DNA of 64,000 bases from Streptomyces hygroscopicus (GTDB lineage Bacteria; Actinomycetota; Actinomycetes; Streptomycetales; Streptomycetaceae): positions 93,889-157,888 of the forward strand of contig NZ_LBMW01000015.1 in assembly GCF_026168105.1 (NCBI RefSeq). The letters are read 5' to 3'. Below, piece after piece: positions 1-8,302 of this stretch. The notes beneath the pieces are model-generated. The model was not told the origin of the DNA, ran no database searches, and saw only the letters and a list, made by a program, of their open reading frames with translations. How positions within the stretch are numbered: the stretch's first letter is position 1; each line of letters starts with the position of its first letter. The translations under genes were made by a program, and so were the position numbers.

Positions 1-77
1 TCGCCGTGGCACCGCAGACAGTACTGGTGCACGGCCCCGTCACACAGCGCGTGCGACGGAACGAAGTCGAGTTTCAT
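1..77 (-). CDS. N-terminal fragment of a Cys-containing protein (truncated by window edge)
   Basis: Only the first 25 codons are inside the window. An ATG at 77 is preceded by GGGAG at a good distance. The visible residues begin MKLDFVPSH and include three cysteines, two of them spaced C-x2-C near the edge, which could be half of a zinc site. It lies downstream of folE on the same strand, separated by a hairpin, so it may be its own unit. I do not recognise the family and the rest of the gene is needed. Confidence 0.5.
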   Translation of the reverse strand, partial: MKLDFVPSHALCDGAVHQYCLRCHG

Positions 78-94
78 GCCTCACTCCCGGTGAA

Positions 95-139
95 CGGCTT
101 CGCTCGGCAGACGGTCCGGATGTCTGCCGTGCGAAGCCG
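95..139 (-). terminator. Strong hairpin downstream of folE
   Basis: Two 18-nt arms (95-112 and 122-139) are complementary except for one position and enclose a 9-nt loop. The structure sits between the folE stop and the next start on the same strand. There is no clear U tract, as is usual for streptomycete terminators. Confidence 0.6.
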
Positions 140-164
140 TGGGTTCGTGGGACCTGGTGGACCG

Positions 165-701
165 TCAGTCGTCCAGGCCGAATCGGGAGAACAGCTCCTT
201 GTCACCGGTCACGTAGGAGGTGTCGGTGATCGCCGTCTGGTCGGAGGGGCCCCGGCTGCACATGCACATGTGCCGGCCGGTGGAGACCACCCGCGCCGCA
301 CGTGCGCCGCCCGAGGTCATGATCTCCTCGGCGATGTCCTTCACCAGGTGCTCCTGGATCTGGAACCTGCGGCTGAACGCCTGCACCAGACGGGGGAACT
401 TGCCGAGGCCGAGGATCCGGTCACCGGGCACGTACGAGATCGCCACCTTCCCGTAGAAGGGCAGGAAGTGGTGCGCGCAGATCGAGTAGTAGTTGATGTC
501 GTGCACGCGGACCACACCGGCGTGCTCGCCCTCGACCTCGACCGTGGTCTTCAGGATCGTCGAAGTGTCGATCTCATAGCCGCTCAGCAGCTCGCGGTAG
601 GCCCGGACGATGCGGGGTTCGCACTCCGGCTCCCGGTACCAGTCGAGCGCGCGTTTGTCGGTCGTGACGTTGTCTTCGAGCCACTCGGCGATGGTGCTCA
701 T
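165..701 (-). CDS. folE: GTP cyclohydrolase I family protein (FolE paralogue)
   Basis: The 178-residue protein matches the GTP cyclohydrolase I fold, whose members open GTP to 7,8-dihydroneopterin triphosphate, the entry to folate and to 7-deazapurines such as preQ0. The zinc site is visible as ICAHHFLPFYGK (Cys and His ligands) and HMCMCSRG (second Cys), and the substrate-binding stretch ILGLGKFPRLVQAF is conserved. ATG at 701 is preceded by AGGAGG six bases upstream; a TTG one codon earlier is less likely. It is short for the family and lacks the long N-terminal helix of folate-type FolE. The usual folate genes are not beside it, so it may serve a secondary pathway; that is inference. Confidence 0.85.
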   Translation of the reverse strand: MSTIAEWLEDNVTTDKRALDWYREPECEPRIVRAYRELLSGYEIDTSTILKTTVEVEGEHAGVVRVHDINYYSICAHHFLPFYGKVAISYVPGDRILGLGKFPRLVQAFSRRFQIQEHLVKDIAEEIMTSGGARAARVVSTGRHMCMCSRGPSDQTAITDTSYVTGDKELFSRFGLDD

Positions 702-1391
702 CAAACACCTCCTGTTGGACGGAATTACGCCTATACCGCTGCTGTTTCAAGTCGGCCCGCGGCCGGTTCCGCAATAGCGGCGGCCTGAGGATGTCGAACA
801 CGACGTTCCGCCGGAAAACGGTCGCGAAAGTCGTCCCGGTCCTCGATATCTCCGTCCTCTTGCTCGAGCCGCCACCTGGCCGGGACTGCCGGTCCCCCGT
901 ACGTAGTCCCACGGTTGCCCGTGCTGCTCACGGGTCTCCCCCGGGGGCTCCTCAAAAGCCCCAAGGGAGTGCGCACGTGCTGTGAACAGCAGCTTCGTGC
1001 TGACGGTGCAATGCTGCCCACGGCCACTTCGCCACGCAACTCACCAAAGATGTCCGGGTGAACCGTCACCCTTTCGGGTCCGTCCCATTTCCGGCCGTTG
1101 CGACGTCACCAGAAAACTGGGAGAACCAAGAAGCCGGGAGAAAACGACGACGCAATACCTTCGGCCACGACAGGCTATTTCCGGAGTACGTGGCTTCGGA
1201 CACCGGACCCGCCGCGCAGACCGTGATCAGGAGCTGGACGCGCTCCCGCGTATTCGGTTCCGGCCGGCAGGCGGGTGCGGCGCGTGCGTCATTTCGGCGC
1301 CCGGGCCCGCCGGGCTCGGGCGCCGGTGACGGCCGTCGTCGCGGTGGTCGCCGTGGACCGCCGCGACGGATGACGTGCCGCCGTGTGCGGG
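702..1391. other. 690-bp stretch with no convincing gene
   Basis: Reading frames here give low-complexity Arg/Pro/Ser proteins with no family resemblance. The segment from about 1085 to 1190 is visibly less GC-rich than its surroundings, as expected of a promoter region. It would hold the folE promoter and the end of the six-gene minus-strand operon. Nothing else recognisable was seen. Confidence 0.5.
1337..1368 (-). terminator. Hairpin after the six-gene operon
   Basis: Arms 1337-1349 and 1356-1368 pair over 13 nt with one non-Watson-Crick position and a 6-nt loop. It lies 24 nt beyond the stop codon at 1392 of the last gene of the minus-strand operon. No U tract. Confidence 0.45.
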
Positions 1392-2408
1392 TCAGCCGGA
1401 CGCCGCGGTCGGTTCGGGCTGGTGGTCCGTCTCGGTGGCCTCCCAGAGCACGTTGAACCGGTTGACCCGTTCGCCGACGTGCTCCGGTGTCATCTTCAGC
1501 GTGGTCTTCGCGGGCACGACCCGTACGTCCGGCTCGGTCTCGTAGCACAGTTCGCCGTCGAAGATGATGAAGTCGTTGAGCGGTGTCACCTGGGCGCTCG
1601 GCTCCAGCAGCGACTGGACGGCGATCCGCGCGTCGATGCCGAACGTCCGCTGCCTCTCGCAGAGTTTCCGCAGGCTCTCGGTGACGTCCTCCAGCTCGTC
1701 CACCAGGAACAGCCGCCGTACCTCCACCCCCCGCTTCTTGATCGCCTCTCCCTGCGCGGCGAGATAGCGTTTGGCCGGCTCGCTGGCCCAGAAGTCCCGG
1801 TCCACATCGGTGCTGGTGGCGTAGAGCGTCTTCTTGGTACAGGTGGTGAGGTCGATCAGCCACTCGTGGTTCTCGCCCGGGCAGTCCGCGCTGCCGTTGC
1901 TGAGGCTCTCCATCAGTGAGGCCAGACGGGCGATCTCCTCCTGGGCGAAGGTCTTCACGATCTCCGAGCCCTGCTCACCGACCTGGGTGTACTTGCGGGC
2001 CAGCCGGGTCACCCCGTCGGAGCGGAGCACCGAACGGTCCACCTGGCTGAACAGCTCGGTCGCGGCATTGATCTTGGCGAAGCTCTCGTCGACCGCCTCG
2101 CGCATCTCCATGTGGTGCGCGGTCAGACGGTCCTTCATGTCGCGCAGGCGCCTCTTCTGGTACTCCTCGACGGCCTCGAGCCGTTCGCCGAAGTCCACGA
2201 GATACTGCACGATCAGCGTCGCGCTGCCGATGACGACGGACACGGTCCACTGCCACAGCTGGCTCGCGTCCGGCGTCAGGACGTTGGTGAGGACGAACGT
2301 CCCCGCCGCCACCACCGCGGTGACGAGTGTCTTGCGGAACAGTTTCGACACGCGCTGCTCTGCGGGCTGCGGTGCCGCCCGTACCTCTCCTGTCGTTGCT
2401 CCGTTCAT
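1392..2408 (-). CDS. Membrane protein with two N-terminal helices and a cytoplasmic domain, unknown function
   Basis: The 338-residue protein has two hydrophobic segments near residues 28-45 and 52-70, then a charged, probably coiled-coil stretch (about 75-160), then a compact domain. That domain (about 185-330, with segments such as FWASEPAKRYLAAQ and EVRRLFLVDE) is reminiscent of phospholipase-D-fold effector domains, but no HKD motif is present, so catalysis is doubtful. The start at 2408 follows GGGGGAGG. It is the last gene of a minus-strand run, 40 nt after its neighbour, so it may anchor the products of the operon to the membrane; that is inference from context only. Confidence 0.75.
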   Translation of the reverse strand: MNGATTGEVRAAPQPAEQRVSKLFRKTLVTAVVAAGTFVLTNVLTPDASQLWQWTVSVVIGSATLIVQYLVDFGERLEAVEEYQKRRLRDMKDRLTAHHMEMREAVDESFAKINAATELFSQVDRSVLRSDGVTRLARKYTQVGEQGSEIVKTFAQEEIARLASLMESLSNGSADCPGENHEWLIDLTTCTKKTLYATSTDVDRDFWASEPAKRYLAAQGEAIKKRGVEVRRLFLVDELEDVTESLRKLCERQRTFGIDARIAVQSLLEPSAQVTPLNDFIIFDGELCYETEPDVRVVPAKTTLKMTPEHVGERVNRFNVLWEATETDHQPEPTAASG

Positions 2409-2448
2409 GTCGGCCTCCCCCGTCGGGTGTATCGGTTCGTGCCGCCCT

Positions 2449-3420
2449 TCAGCGCGTGCTGCTCAGCGCCTCGTGCAGCAACGGAATGGCCTGGACGGCC
2501 AGTTGATCGCGGATGCGCTGGACCAGGGTCTGCCATTGGCGAGTGAACCCCGGCTCCCGTTCCAGCACGTCCCACAGGTGACCCAGCGTGCGGTCCACAT
2601 GCGCGCGCGGCATCCACAGATGCAGCAGGTGATCGACGGCCGGGCGCAGTGCCAGGACGGCCGAGGGGCCGTCCACCGCGCCGAGCCGGCTGTTGTCGAG
2701 CATGTGCACGACGGTCGTGAGCAGCCAGTCGTGCAGGGCGAGGTCCTCGCACAGACCCGCGGCAGCGGCGGCCGGGGTCTCCTCCGGCAGCCGCAGCTCC
2801 ACGGTCCGCAGCCCGTCCTCGGCCAGGGTGAAGCGCTCCAGCGACGGCCCCTCGCCCCGCGGAGCGCGCCGTGCGGCCCAGCGCAGATGGGTGCGCCGGG
2901 ACTTGAAGGGCGGTTTGTGGTCGAGCAGCGGGTGGCGCAGCAACTGGGCGAGCAGGCTCTCGGCGATCATCCCGAGGTCCAGTTCACCGCGTTCGCCGCC
3001 CCGCAGGACGCCTTCCGCGGCGGCCTGTTCTGGAAGTTTTCCGAAGGGCTCGACCAGACCGGGCCGGACCAGGTAGTGACCCCACGGGCGTCGCGTGTCG
3101 GGGCCGGTGGCGGGGGCGCTGAAACAAGCGGTGGCCTGCAGGACGCGGCCCTCGGTGAGCGCGGCACGGGCCGCCACCGTACCGACGGCGCGCACCTTGG
3201 CGCCGTTGGAGGTGGGCAGCCGGCAGTCCACACCGGTGAGGACGTCCGGGGACAGCGCGTAGAGGTTGGGCCGTTCGGAGACGCGGACCGGTTCATCGGC
3301 GCGCAGCCTGAGCAACTGGGCGGCGGCCCGGCCGTCCAGCGCCTGGAAGGAGGGCAGCAGACACGTGCGCACCTCACCGCACGCGAGAACCGGACGCGCC
3401 GACCACCCAGGGGTCCCCAT
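2449..3420 (-). CDS. SCO2521-family protein, unknown function
   Basis: The 323-residue protein is conserved in streptomycetes and corresponds, by sequence character and gene order, to what I recall as the SCO2521 family. It has no signal peptide, membrane segment or catalytic motif I can name. Its C-terminal half is Leu-rich and probably helical. The ATG at 3420 is one base after the TGA of the upstream gene, with GGAGG in that gene's last codons, indicating translational coupling. It is the fifth gene of the six-gene operon. Confidence 0.75.
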   Translation of the reverse strand: MGTPGWSARPVLACGEVRTCLLPSFQALDGRAAAQLLRLRADEPVRVSERPNLYALSPDVLTGVDCRLPTSNGAKVRAVGTVAARAALTEGRVLQATACFSAPATGPDTRRPWGHYLVRPGLVEPFGKLPEQAAAEGVLRGGERGELDLGMIAESLLAQLLRHPLLDHKPPFKSRRTHLRWAARRAPRGEGPSLERFTLAEDGLRTVELRLPEETPAAAAAGLCEDLALHDWLLTTVVHMLDNSRLGAVDGPSAVLALRPAVDHLLHLWMPRAHVDRTLGHLWDVLEREPGFTRQWQTLVQRIRDQLAVQAIPLLHEALSSTR

Positions 3421-3421
3421 C

Positions 3422-4405
3422 TCAGCCCTCCTCGGCCGATAACGCGTTGGCGGGCTCCTCGTAGAAGACGTACGTGGCCCGCTGCGCGACCGCCGCGGGC
3501 ACGGCGGCGCCTTCACGGGCGGACCGTTCGGCGATCTGCCCGAGCGCGCCGGAGTCGACGTCCGTCTGGTCGAGGATGAGCCGGACGGCGTCCTCGACGG
3601 CCAGGAAGCGGTTGGCCATCAGGGTGCAGGTGCGGTACGCGCTGAAGGGCGCCGCGGAGGCGTTGAGCTGCAGCAGCGGCGGCAGCCGGTCCCAGTCGTA
3701 GGGGAAGTCGCCGCCGTTCCAGGGGCGCGGGGTCAGCACCGGCTCGCCCAGGTGGCGCAGCAGGCCGAGGCGGGCCAGTTGCCAGACGGCGGCGAGGAAC
3801 GGGCAGGACCACAGGCGCTGTCCGTCCTTCTCCGACCACAGCTCGACGTCCATGAACACCGAGTGGTTGCGGGCCGCGGTCTCCTGGGGCGGCTGCCAGG
3901 TGGTGACCTCGGCCATGGCGCCGCGCGTGGCGGGGGTGCGCTGCCCGTTGGCGAGCCAGCCGGTCTGGCTCACGGGCGGCCGGGAGCCGTAGCTGCCCGG
4001 CGGCGGTGACTCGACGAGGCGGTGCATCACGGCTTCGGCCACCTCGATCTTGTCGGCGACGGCACAGCCCGACTCGCGCGCGAGGTAGTCGATGACGAGA
4101 CCGGCCCGCTCGGCCTCCTCGAGGACCAGGGGGACGAGCTCGGCCGGGGTGGAGAAACGGGTGAAGTAGTCGTCGACGAGGAAGCAGGTGCTGATCCTGG
4201 GCCGCTTCCCGCCGAGGCGGCGGGCGGCGGCGGCTCGGGCGGCGTCCACCCAGATCCGTACCTCGGCGAAGTGCTCGCGCAGCCGCCCGGGACCGGCCTC
4301 GAAGTCCTCCATGTACAGATGGCCCAGCTCGAGCGAGAGGTGGGCCAGTGGTACGGCTTGGGTGCGGGGCTGGGCGGTGGTCTCGCGGAACACGGCTTCC
4401 GTCAC
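3422..4405 (-). CDS. SCO2522-family protein, unknown function; carries a TTA codon
   Basis: GTG at 4405 overlaps the TGA of the upstream P-loop gene (GTGA), giving 327 residues starting MTEAVFRETT. An upstream extension of the frame would lie inside the P-loop gene and is rejected. The N-terminal part (AHLSLELGHLYMEDF onward) and the tryptophan-rich middle contain no motif I can assign. A TTA leucine codon lies at 3442-3440 (residue 322, six codons from the end), a mark of bldA-dependent translation in Streptomyces. It probably works with the variant P-loop protein, whose gene it overlaps. Confidence 0.75.
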   Translation of the reverse strand: MTEAVFRETTAQPRTQAVPLAHLSLELGHLYMEDFEAGPGRLREHFAEVRIWVDAARAAAARRLGGKRPRISTCFLVDDYFTRFSTPAELVPLVLEEAERAGLVIDYLARESGCAVADKIEVAEAVMHRLVESPPPGSYGSRPPVSQTGWLANGQRTPATRGAMAEVTTWQPPQETAARNHSVFMDVELWSEKDGQRLWSCPFLAAVWQLARLGLLRHLGEPVLTPRPWNGGDFPYDWDRLPPLLQLNASAAPFSAYRTCTLMANRFLAVEDAVRLILDQTDVDSGALGQIAERSAREGAAVPAAVAQRATYVFYEEPANALSAEEG

Positions 4406-5319
4406 GCCTGCTCCCAGTACTTGTCGTCGGTGAGCCGTCCGGCCAGCTCGCTCAGCGCCTCCCAGGTCTCCCTGTTGGCGATCTGGCTGTCCAGCACGTC
4501 CTCGTCGGTGATGAGTTGCTCGCGCCACTGCAGAACGGGCTCCAGGGGCACCGAGCCGAGGACCAGGCTGTAGCCGATGCCATGGGAGGAGGCGAGCTGC
4601 TTGAGGTCGCGGTCGCACTCGCGCATCCACGCCGACTGGGTGGCCGACACCTGTGACCACAGCGCCGATTCGGGATCGGGTACGGCGGCCCGTACGAAGC
4701 GGATGACGCTGCGCAGCGCCTCCTCCTCGTGGCCGCGGGCCACGCCCCCGGCGACGATGCCGCGCTTGCCGAAGACGAGGCTCGCCGCGGCCGCCACGTG
4801 CTGGCGGGTCCAGCGGTGGAAGACGAGCCAGCGGAACTCGACGCCGCGCATCTCCCGCTGGGAGGTGGCCTCCAGGACCATGTCGACGGCGTAGCTGCGG
4901 CCGGCGCTGAGATCGACGACGATCAGGTCGAACTCGCTGTTGAGCCGGAGCAGAAGGTCGACGCAGCGGCGCAGGTTGTCCTCGGTGGTGGCGAACTCTC
5001 CGCCGCTGAGGTCGCCGGGCATCAGCACCAGACGGCCGGAGCCGGGCGGCCGGTTGCGCAGCACCCGGTGCTCGGTGTCCGACCAGACGTCGATGCGGAC
5101 CGGCTCGCCGACGTCGCCCACCAGATAGGAGTGCAGGCCCCGGTCCTCGGCGGCCTGGCGTGCGTCGGGGACGTCGAAGACGGCCGCCGCGGTGGGCGAG
5201 CCGAAGTCGAAGTCCAGGTAGCAGACGTCGTCCCCGGCCAGCGCCCGGTGGTAGGCGAGGTTGGCGCTGGTGACGGAGCGGCCCGTGCCTCCCTTGTCGG
5301 AGGCCGCGAACACGAGCAC
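4402..5319 (-). CDS. ParA/MinD-like protein with variant P-loop (SCO2523 family)
   Basis: The protein resembles deviant-Walker-A ATPases (MinD/ParA/SRP class). The N-terminus reads MLVFAASDKGGTGRSVTSAN: the signature lysine of KGG is kept but the canonical GKS/GKT lysine is arginine. The Walker A' aspartate is present in DLIVVDLSAG, and YLDFDFGSP matches the switch region. GTG at 5319 lies one base after the stop of the upstream gene with AGGGGG in front, which places the P-loop at the extreme N-terminus as usual; an in-frame start at 5382 would add 21 poorly conserved residues. Length is 305 aa. ATP binding is plausible and hydrolysis uncertain. It is the fourth gene of the operon. Confidence 0.8.
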   Translation of the reverse strand: MLVFAASDKGGTGRSVTSANLAYHRALAGDDVCYLDFDFGSPTAAAVFDVPDARQAAEDRGLHSYLVGDVGEPVRIDVWSDTEHRVLRNRPPGSGRLVLMPGDLSGGEFATTEDNLRRCVDLLLRLNSEFDLIVVDLSAGRSYAVDMVLEATSQREMRGVEFRWLVFHRWTRQHVAAAASLVFGKRGIVAGGVARGHEEEALRSVIRFVRAAVPDPESALWSQVSATQSAWMRECDRDLKQLASSHGIGYSLVLGSVPLEPVLQWREQLITDEDVLDSQIANRETWEALSELAGRLTDDKYWEQA

Positions 5320-5320
5320 G

Positions 5321-7159
5321 TCACACCCCCTGGGCCGCGGCTTCGCGGGCCCGGGCGAGGGCGTCGAGGTGTCCGAGCACATCGAGCGTCAACGCGCAGG
5401 AGGTGCCGGGCTGTTCGTCCACCAGCCTGCGGGCGCGGCGCAACTTGACCTCGATGCTTCTGAGTTCCATGCCGCGGTTGCCGTCGGTGGCCGGTGCGGG
5501 CTCCATCTGTTCGTTGCCGAGGAGATGGGTGGACTCGCTGAGCAACGCCCGGGCGAGGTCGATCAGTTCGGAGCTGCGGATCGGCGGCTGCCGGTACATC
5601 TGGTGGACCTGGACCATCACCTCGGTGACGCGCTCGGTGATGCTCCAGGAGACCGGTCCGTCGTAGGTCGGCGAGTCGGGGTAGGCGGCGTGGACGTTGT
5701 CCCAAAGGCCGACGCCCTCGCCGTCACGGATGCGACGCCGCCACACGTGGCCGAAGATGTCCTCGGCGAGTCTCAGCAGCCGGTCGTGGGAGCCGAGGTT
5801 GCGCGAGAGCGTGCACAGCTGGATGGTCCGCTTGAGCAGCTGCGCCGAGAAGTCGGTCATGATCCACTGCATGGGCGGGCCGATGCGTTCGCTGCCCTGC
5901 AGCGGCAGGGTGACGCCGGGGTTGTGCAGTTGGACCATCGGGTCGTCGCGGGTCATCCGGCTGGTGATGCGGCCGCGCTCGGCGAGGCGTTCCATGACGC
6001 TGACGGTGCGGGTCAGGTCGTCGTCGGTGGCCCGGCGCCGCATCAGGTCGTGGACGAGGATGGCGGCGACGGAGAGCGAGAAGTACTCGGATTCCAGCTT
6101 CTGGCCCGTTGTGCGCCAGGGGATGTCCTCCAGAGGCCAGCGGTCGGTGTCGAAACGCGCGATGCCCGACCAGAACTGCTGGGTGATCTCCCAGCGCAGT
6201 CGTAACGCCTCGGCGAGCTTCTGCTGTTCGGGGTTGAGCAGGCCCAGGGTGAGGGTGCGGTCGGAGAACAGGTCCTGGATACCGTCGAGGGCGACCACGG
6301 TGAAGTACAGGTAAGGCACGGAGTTGGCGACGCCCTCGGGCTGCGGACCGATCGGTTCGTCGGTCTCCACCTCGGGCGCGTCCTTCACGATGCTCCAGCC
6401 CCAGCCGCACTCGAAGAGCTGGTTCTCGTCCTTGAGGCCCTCCTGGACGTCGACACCGAGGACGAAGCTCTCCACGATGGCGGCGCGCAACGGCCTGAAG
6501 CGCCGCTGGAACTTCTGCAGCACGTGCCGCTGCGACAGCCGTCCCTGGCCGAGGAGTTCACAGAGCGTACGGCCCTGGGAGGAGTCGGTGTCGAAGACGT
6601 TGACGGTGAAGGAGCGCAGCAGGCTCACCATGGCGGCGGTGAGCCGGTTGCTGGTGGCGACGCGCAGTTCCTGGATCGTCTCCAGGACGTCGCTGCGGCG
6701 GGTCTTGGACTCGTACACCTTGAGGAAGCCGAGCGTGGCCAGACAGAGGGTGATCGACATCGAATACGAGTCGACCACCCCCAGCTCACGCTGTTCCTTG
6801 GTGAGGTCCTGGTCCTCGGCCGAGGAGACGAAGTAGTACCCGCCGGCGAACGTCGGTCTCTTGTCGTCGGTGTGCGTGCCCATGAACTGGGCGGCGGCCA
6901 TGACGAGGTTGACGGGGAGCTCCAGCCGTCCGCCGGCCTTCCTCATCACCTTCTGGACGTCGTCCTGCGTGGTGTCCGGATCGTCCAGGCGGAACGCCGG
7001 GATCTCCGTGGCCGGGTACAGGAGACACAGCAGTCGCTCCGCGTCGGCGACACTGCTTTCCCCGCCCCATTTGCCCCATGCCCACTCACCACCGTCGAAC
7101 GAGTGGCGGGCGACCGCCTGCCAGATGTCCAGCAGATGCTGGCGTGGCTTGATCTGCAT
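5321..7159 (-). CDS. SCO2524-family protein, large soluble helical protein of unknown function; carries a TTA codon
   Basis: The start at 7159 (MQIKPRQHLLDIWQ) has GAGGGG seven bases upstream; ATG 7165 and GTG 7174 are alternatives too close to that site. The 612-residue product is rich in Leu, Arg and Glu, has no membrane segment and looks all-helical. No catalytic motif was recognised. One leucine codon is TTA (6205-6203, residue 319). It is the second gene of the operon and its stop is one base from the P-loop gene's start, so the two are probably co-translated. By position it matches the family named after SCO2524. Confidence 0.75.
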   Translation of the reverse strand: MQIKPRQHLLDIWQAVARHSFDGGEWAWGKWGGESSVADAERLLCLLYPATEIPAFRLDDPDTTQDDVQKVMRKAGGRLELPVNLVMAAAQFMGTHTDDKRPTFAGGYYFVSSAEDQDLTKEQRELGVVDSYSMSITLCLATLGFLKVYESKTRRSDVLETIQELRVATSNRLTAAMVSLLRSFTVNVFDTDSSQGRTLCELLGQGRLSQRHVLQKFQRRFRPLRAAIVESFVLGVDVQEGLKDENQLFECGWGWSIVKDAPEVETDEPIGPQPEGVANSVPYLYFTVVALDGIQDLFSDRTLTLGLLNPEQQKLAEALRLRWEITQQFWSGIARFDTDRWPLEDIPWRTTGQKLESEYFSLSVAAILVHDLMRRRATDDDLTRTVSVMERLAERGRITSRMTRDDPMVQLHNPGVTLPLQGSERIGPPMQWIMTDFSAQLLKRTIQLCTLSRNLGSHDRLLRLAEDIFGHVWRRRIRDGEGVGLWDNVHAAYPDSPTYDGPVSWSITERVTEVMVQVHQMYRQPPIRSSELIDLARALLSESTHLLGNEQMEPAPATDGNRGMELRSIEVKLRRARRLVDEQPGTSCALTLDVLGHLDALARAREAAAQGV

Positions 7160-7244
7160 CCCCATGCCCCTCACACAGCCGCGCTGCCATCAATCGAGGA
7201 AGAGCCGTCTTCTGTTGTGACTTTCGTAGCGAAGGCGTGGTTCC

Positions 7245-8030
7245 TCAACCGGCCGGAATATTGGAGTCCGAATCCCGGTGGCCATAGGCGACGATCATTC
7301 CCGAATACCCGTCACGTACTGCGGCCGAGGCCTTGAGGCGCACGGTCTCGAACTCGCCCGCAAAAGGCTCCAGGCTCTTGTACACCTCGGATTCTCCCAC
7401 GTCGCACGCAGGGAAGAAATGCTTACCCGCATGATAACCCAACGAATGTTCCATGAACGCGGCCGCGAAGGGCGCGCCGGGGGCGAGGGCGCGCAGGAAA
7501 CACTCGACACCGCGTGCGAACTCCTCGTGGCAGGTGGTCATCGACTCCGCGACGAAGAACATGGTCCCCATGGACCACTGGCCCTCGTGCAGCAGGTCGA
7601 AAATGTTGCCCTGCTGGACCCGGACCGTCTCGCGGAACTTGGCCCGCGGGTCCACGTCCAGAGCACCGTACGCCTCGCGCTTGCACAGGACGCGCCAGAA
7701 CTGGTCCCAGTTGTCGTCGTAGGACTCGACCTGGCCCTTGAGGTAGTCCACGTTCGAGGGCGAGCGTTCGAAGAGGGTGATCTCGTCGCACCAGGGCAGC
7801 ATGGAGAGCGCGGGGTAGAGGTTCGCGCCGGCACCCACATCGATGCCCGAAACCGGTCCGGTGGTGTGCTCACGGAAATGATCGCCGAAATGATCGCGTA
7901 CGATATGAAGGATCTCCGCGTCCTCCGCCTGCAAGTCGCGGTAATTATGATCAACGTAGGCGATCGGGTCGAATGCGGCCCAGGTGACGTCCGCATTCAG
8001 TTGTGCATCCGCCGGCGATCTGAAGGTCAT
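7245..8030 (-). CDS. SAM-dependent methyltransferase, NNMT/PNMT/TEMT-like (SCO2525 family)
   Basis: The Rossmann methyltransferase motif I appears as GIDVGAGANLYP, followed by an acidic strand end (ITLFERSPSNVDYL) and VQQGNIFDL; the YVDHNYRD start and FVAESMTTCHEEF segment fit the nicotinamide/phenylethanolamine N-methyltransferase group. The substrate is unknown. ATG 8030 gives 261 aa; ATG 8051 is possible, and neither has a strong ribosome site. It is the first gene of the minus-strand operon, with 85 nt to the next. Codon use at both ends is less GC-biased than neighbours (TTG GGT TAT CAT near 7440), hinting at recent acquisition or relaxed selection. Confidence 0.8.
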   Translation of the reverse strand: MTFRSPADAQLNADVTWAAFDPIAYVDHNYRDLQAEDAEILHIVRDHFGDHFREHTTGPVSGIDVGAGANLYPALSMLPWCDEITLFERSPSNVDYLKGQVESYDDNWDQFWRVLCKREAYGALDVDPRAKFRETVRVQQGNIFDLLHEGQWSMGTMFFVAESMTTCHEEFARGVECFLRALAPGAPFAAAFMEHSLGYHAGKHFFPACDVGESEVYKSLEPFAGEFETVRLKASAAVRDGYSGMIVAYGHRDSDSNIPAG

Positions 8031-8051
8031 TGGCTCACGGTACCGCACCAT

Positions 8052-8302
8052 AGCGGACGCCGGGGACCCGTCGTAGAGGTCTTACGTAAATACATCCGAA
8101 GAATTATGACGCGTGGGGCGCACCGGGGGCGCACCGGGGCGAATGAGTTATTGGACCTGATGCGGCCTTGAACGGCCGGATCATCCCACTCAAGATGGTC
8201 GGAACTCTGTCGAATACACCTGAACGGCAGAGAGCACGCGTCCCGCCCGTATCACCCGCACGGGGGGCAACGCGGATTGACTTACTTCTCACAGGGGGCG
8301 GC
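8052..8302. promoter_or_regulatory. Divergent promoter region for the six-gene operon and a GNAT gene
   Basis: This 250-bp gap between divergent genes is comparatively AT-rich from about 8080 to 8115 (TTACGTAAATACATCC), where a promoter for the minus-strand operon would be expected. I could not fix individual -10/-35 boxes. Confidence 0.4.

Noticed and set aside
702..1391. Short frames in the gap between folE and the operon
   Set aside because: Arg/Pro/Ser-rich peptides, no ribosome site and no family resemblance on either strand.
1392..2408. Phospholipase D activity of the membrane protein
   Set aside because: The C-terminal domain only recalls the fold; no HxK(x)4D motif is present.
4406..4660. 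Upstream extension of the SCO2522-family gene
   Set aside because: It would run through the 3' part of the P-loop gene, gives unrelated Arg/Gly sequence, and the GTGA overlap start at 4405 is clearly better.
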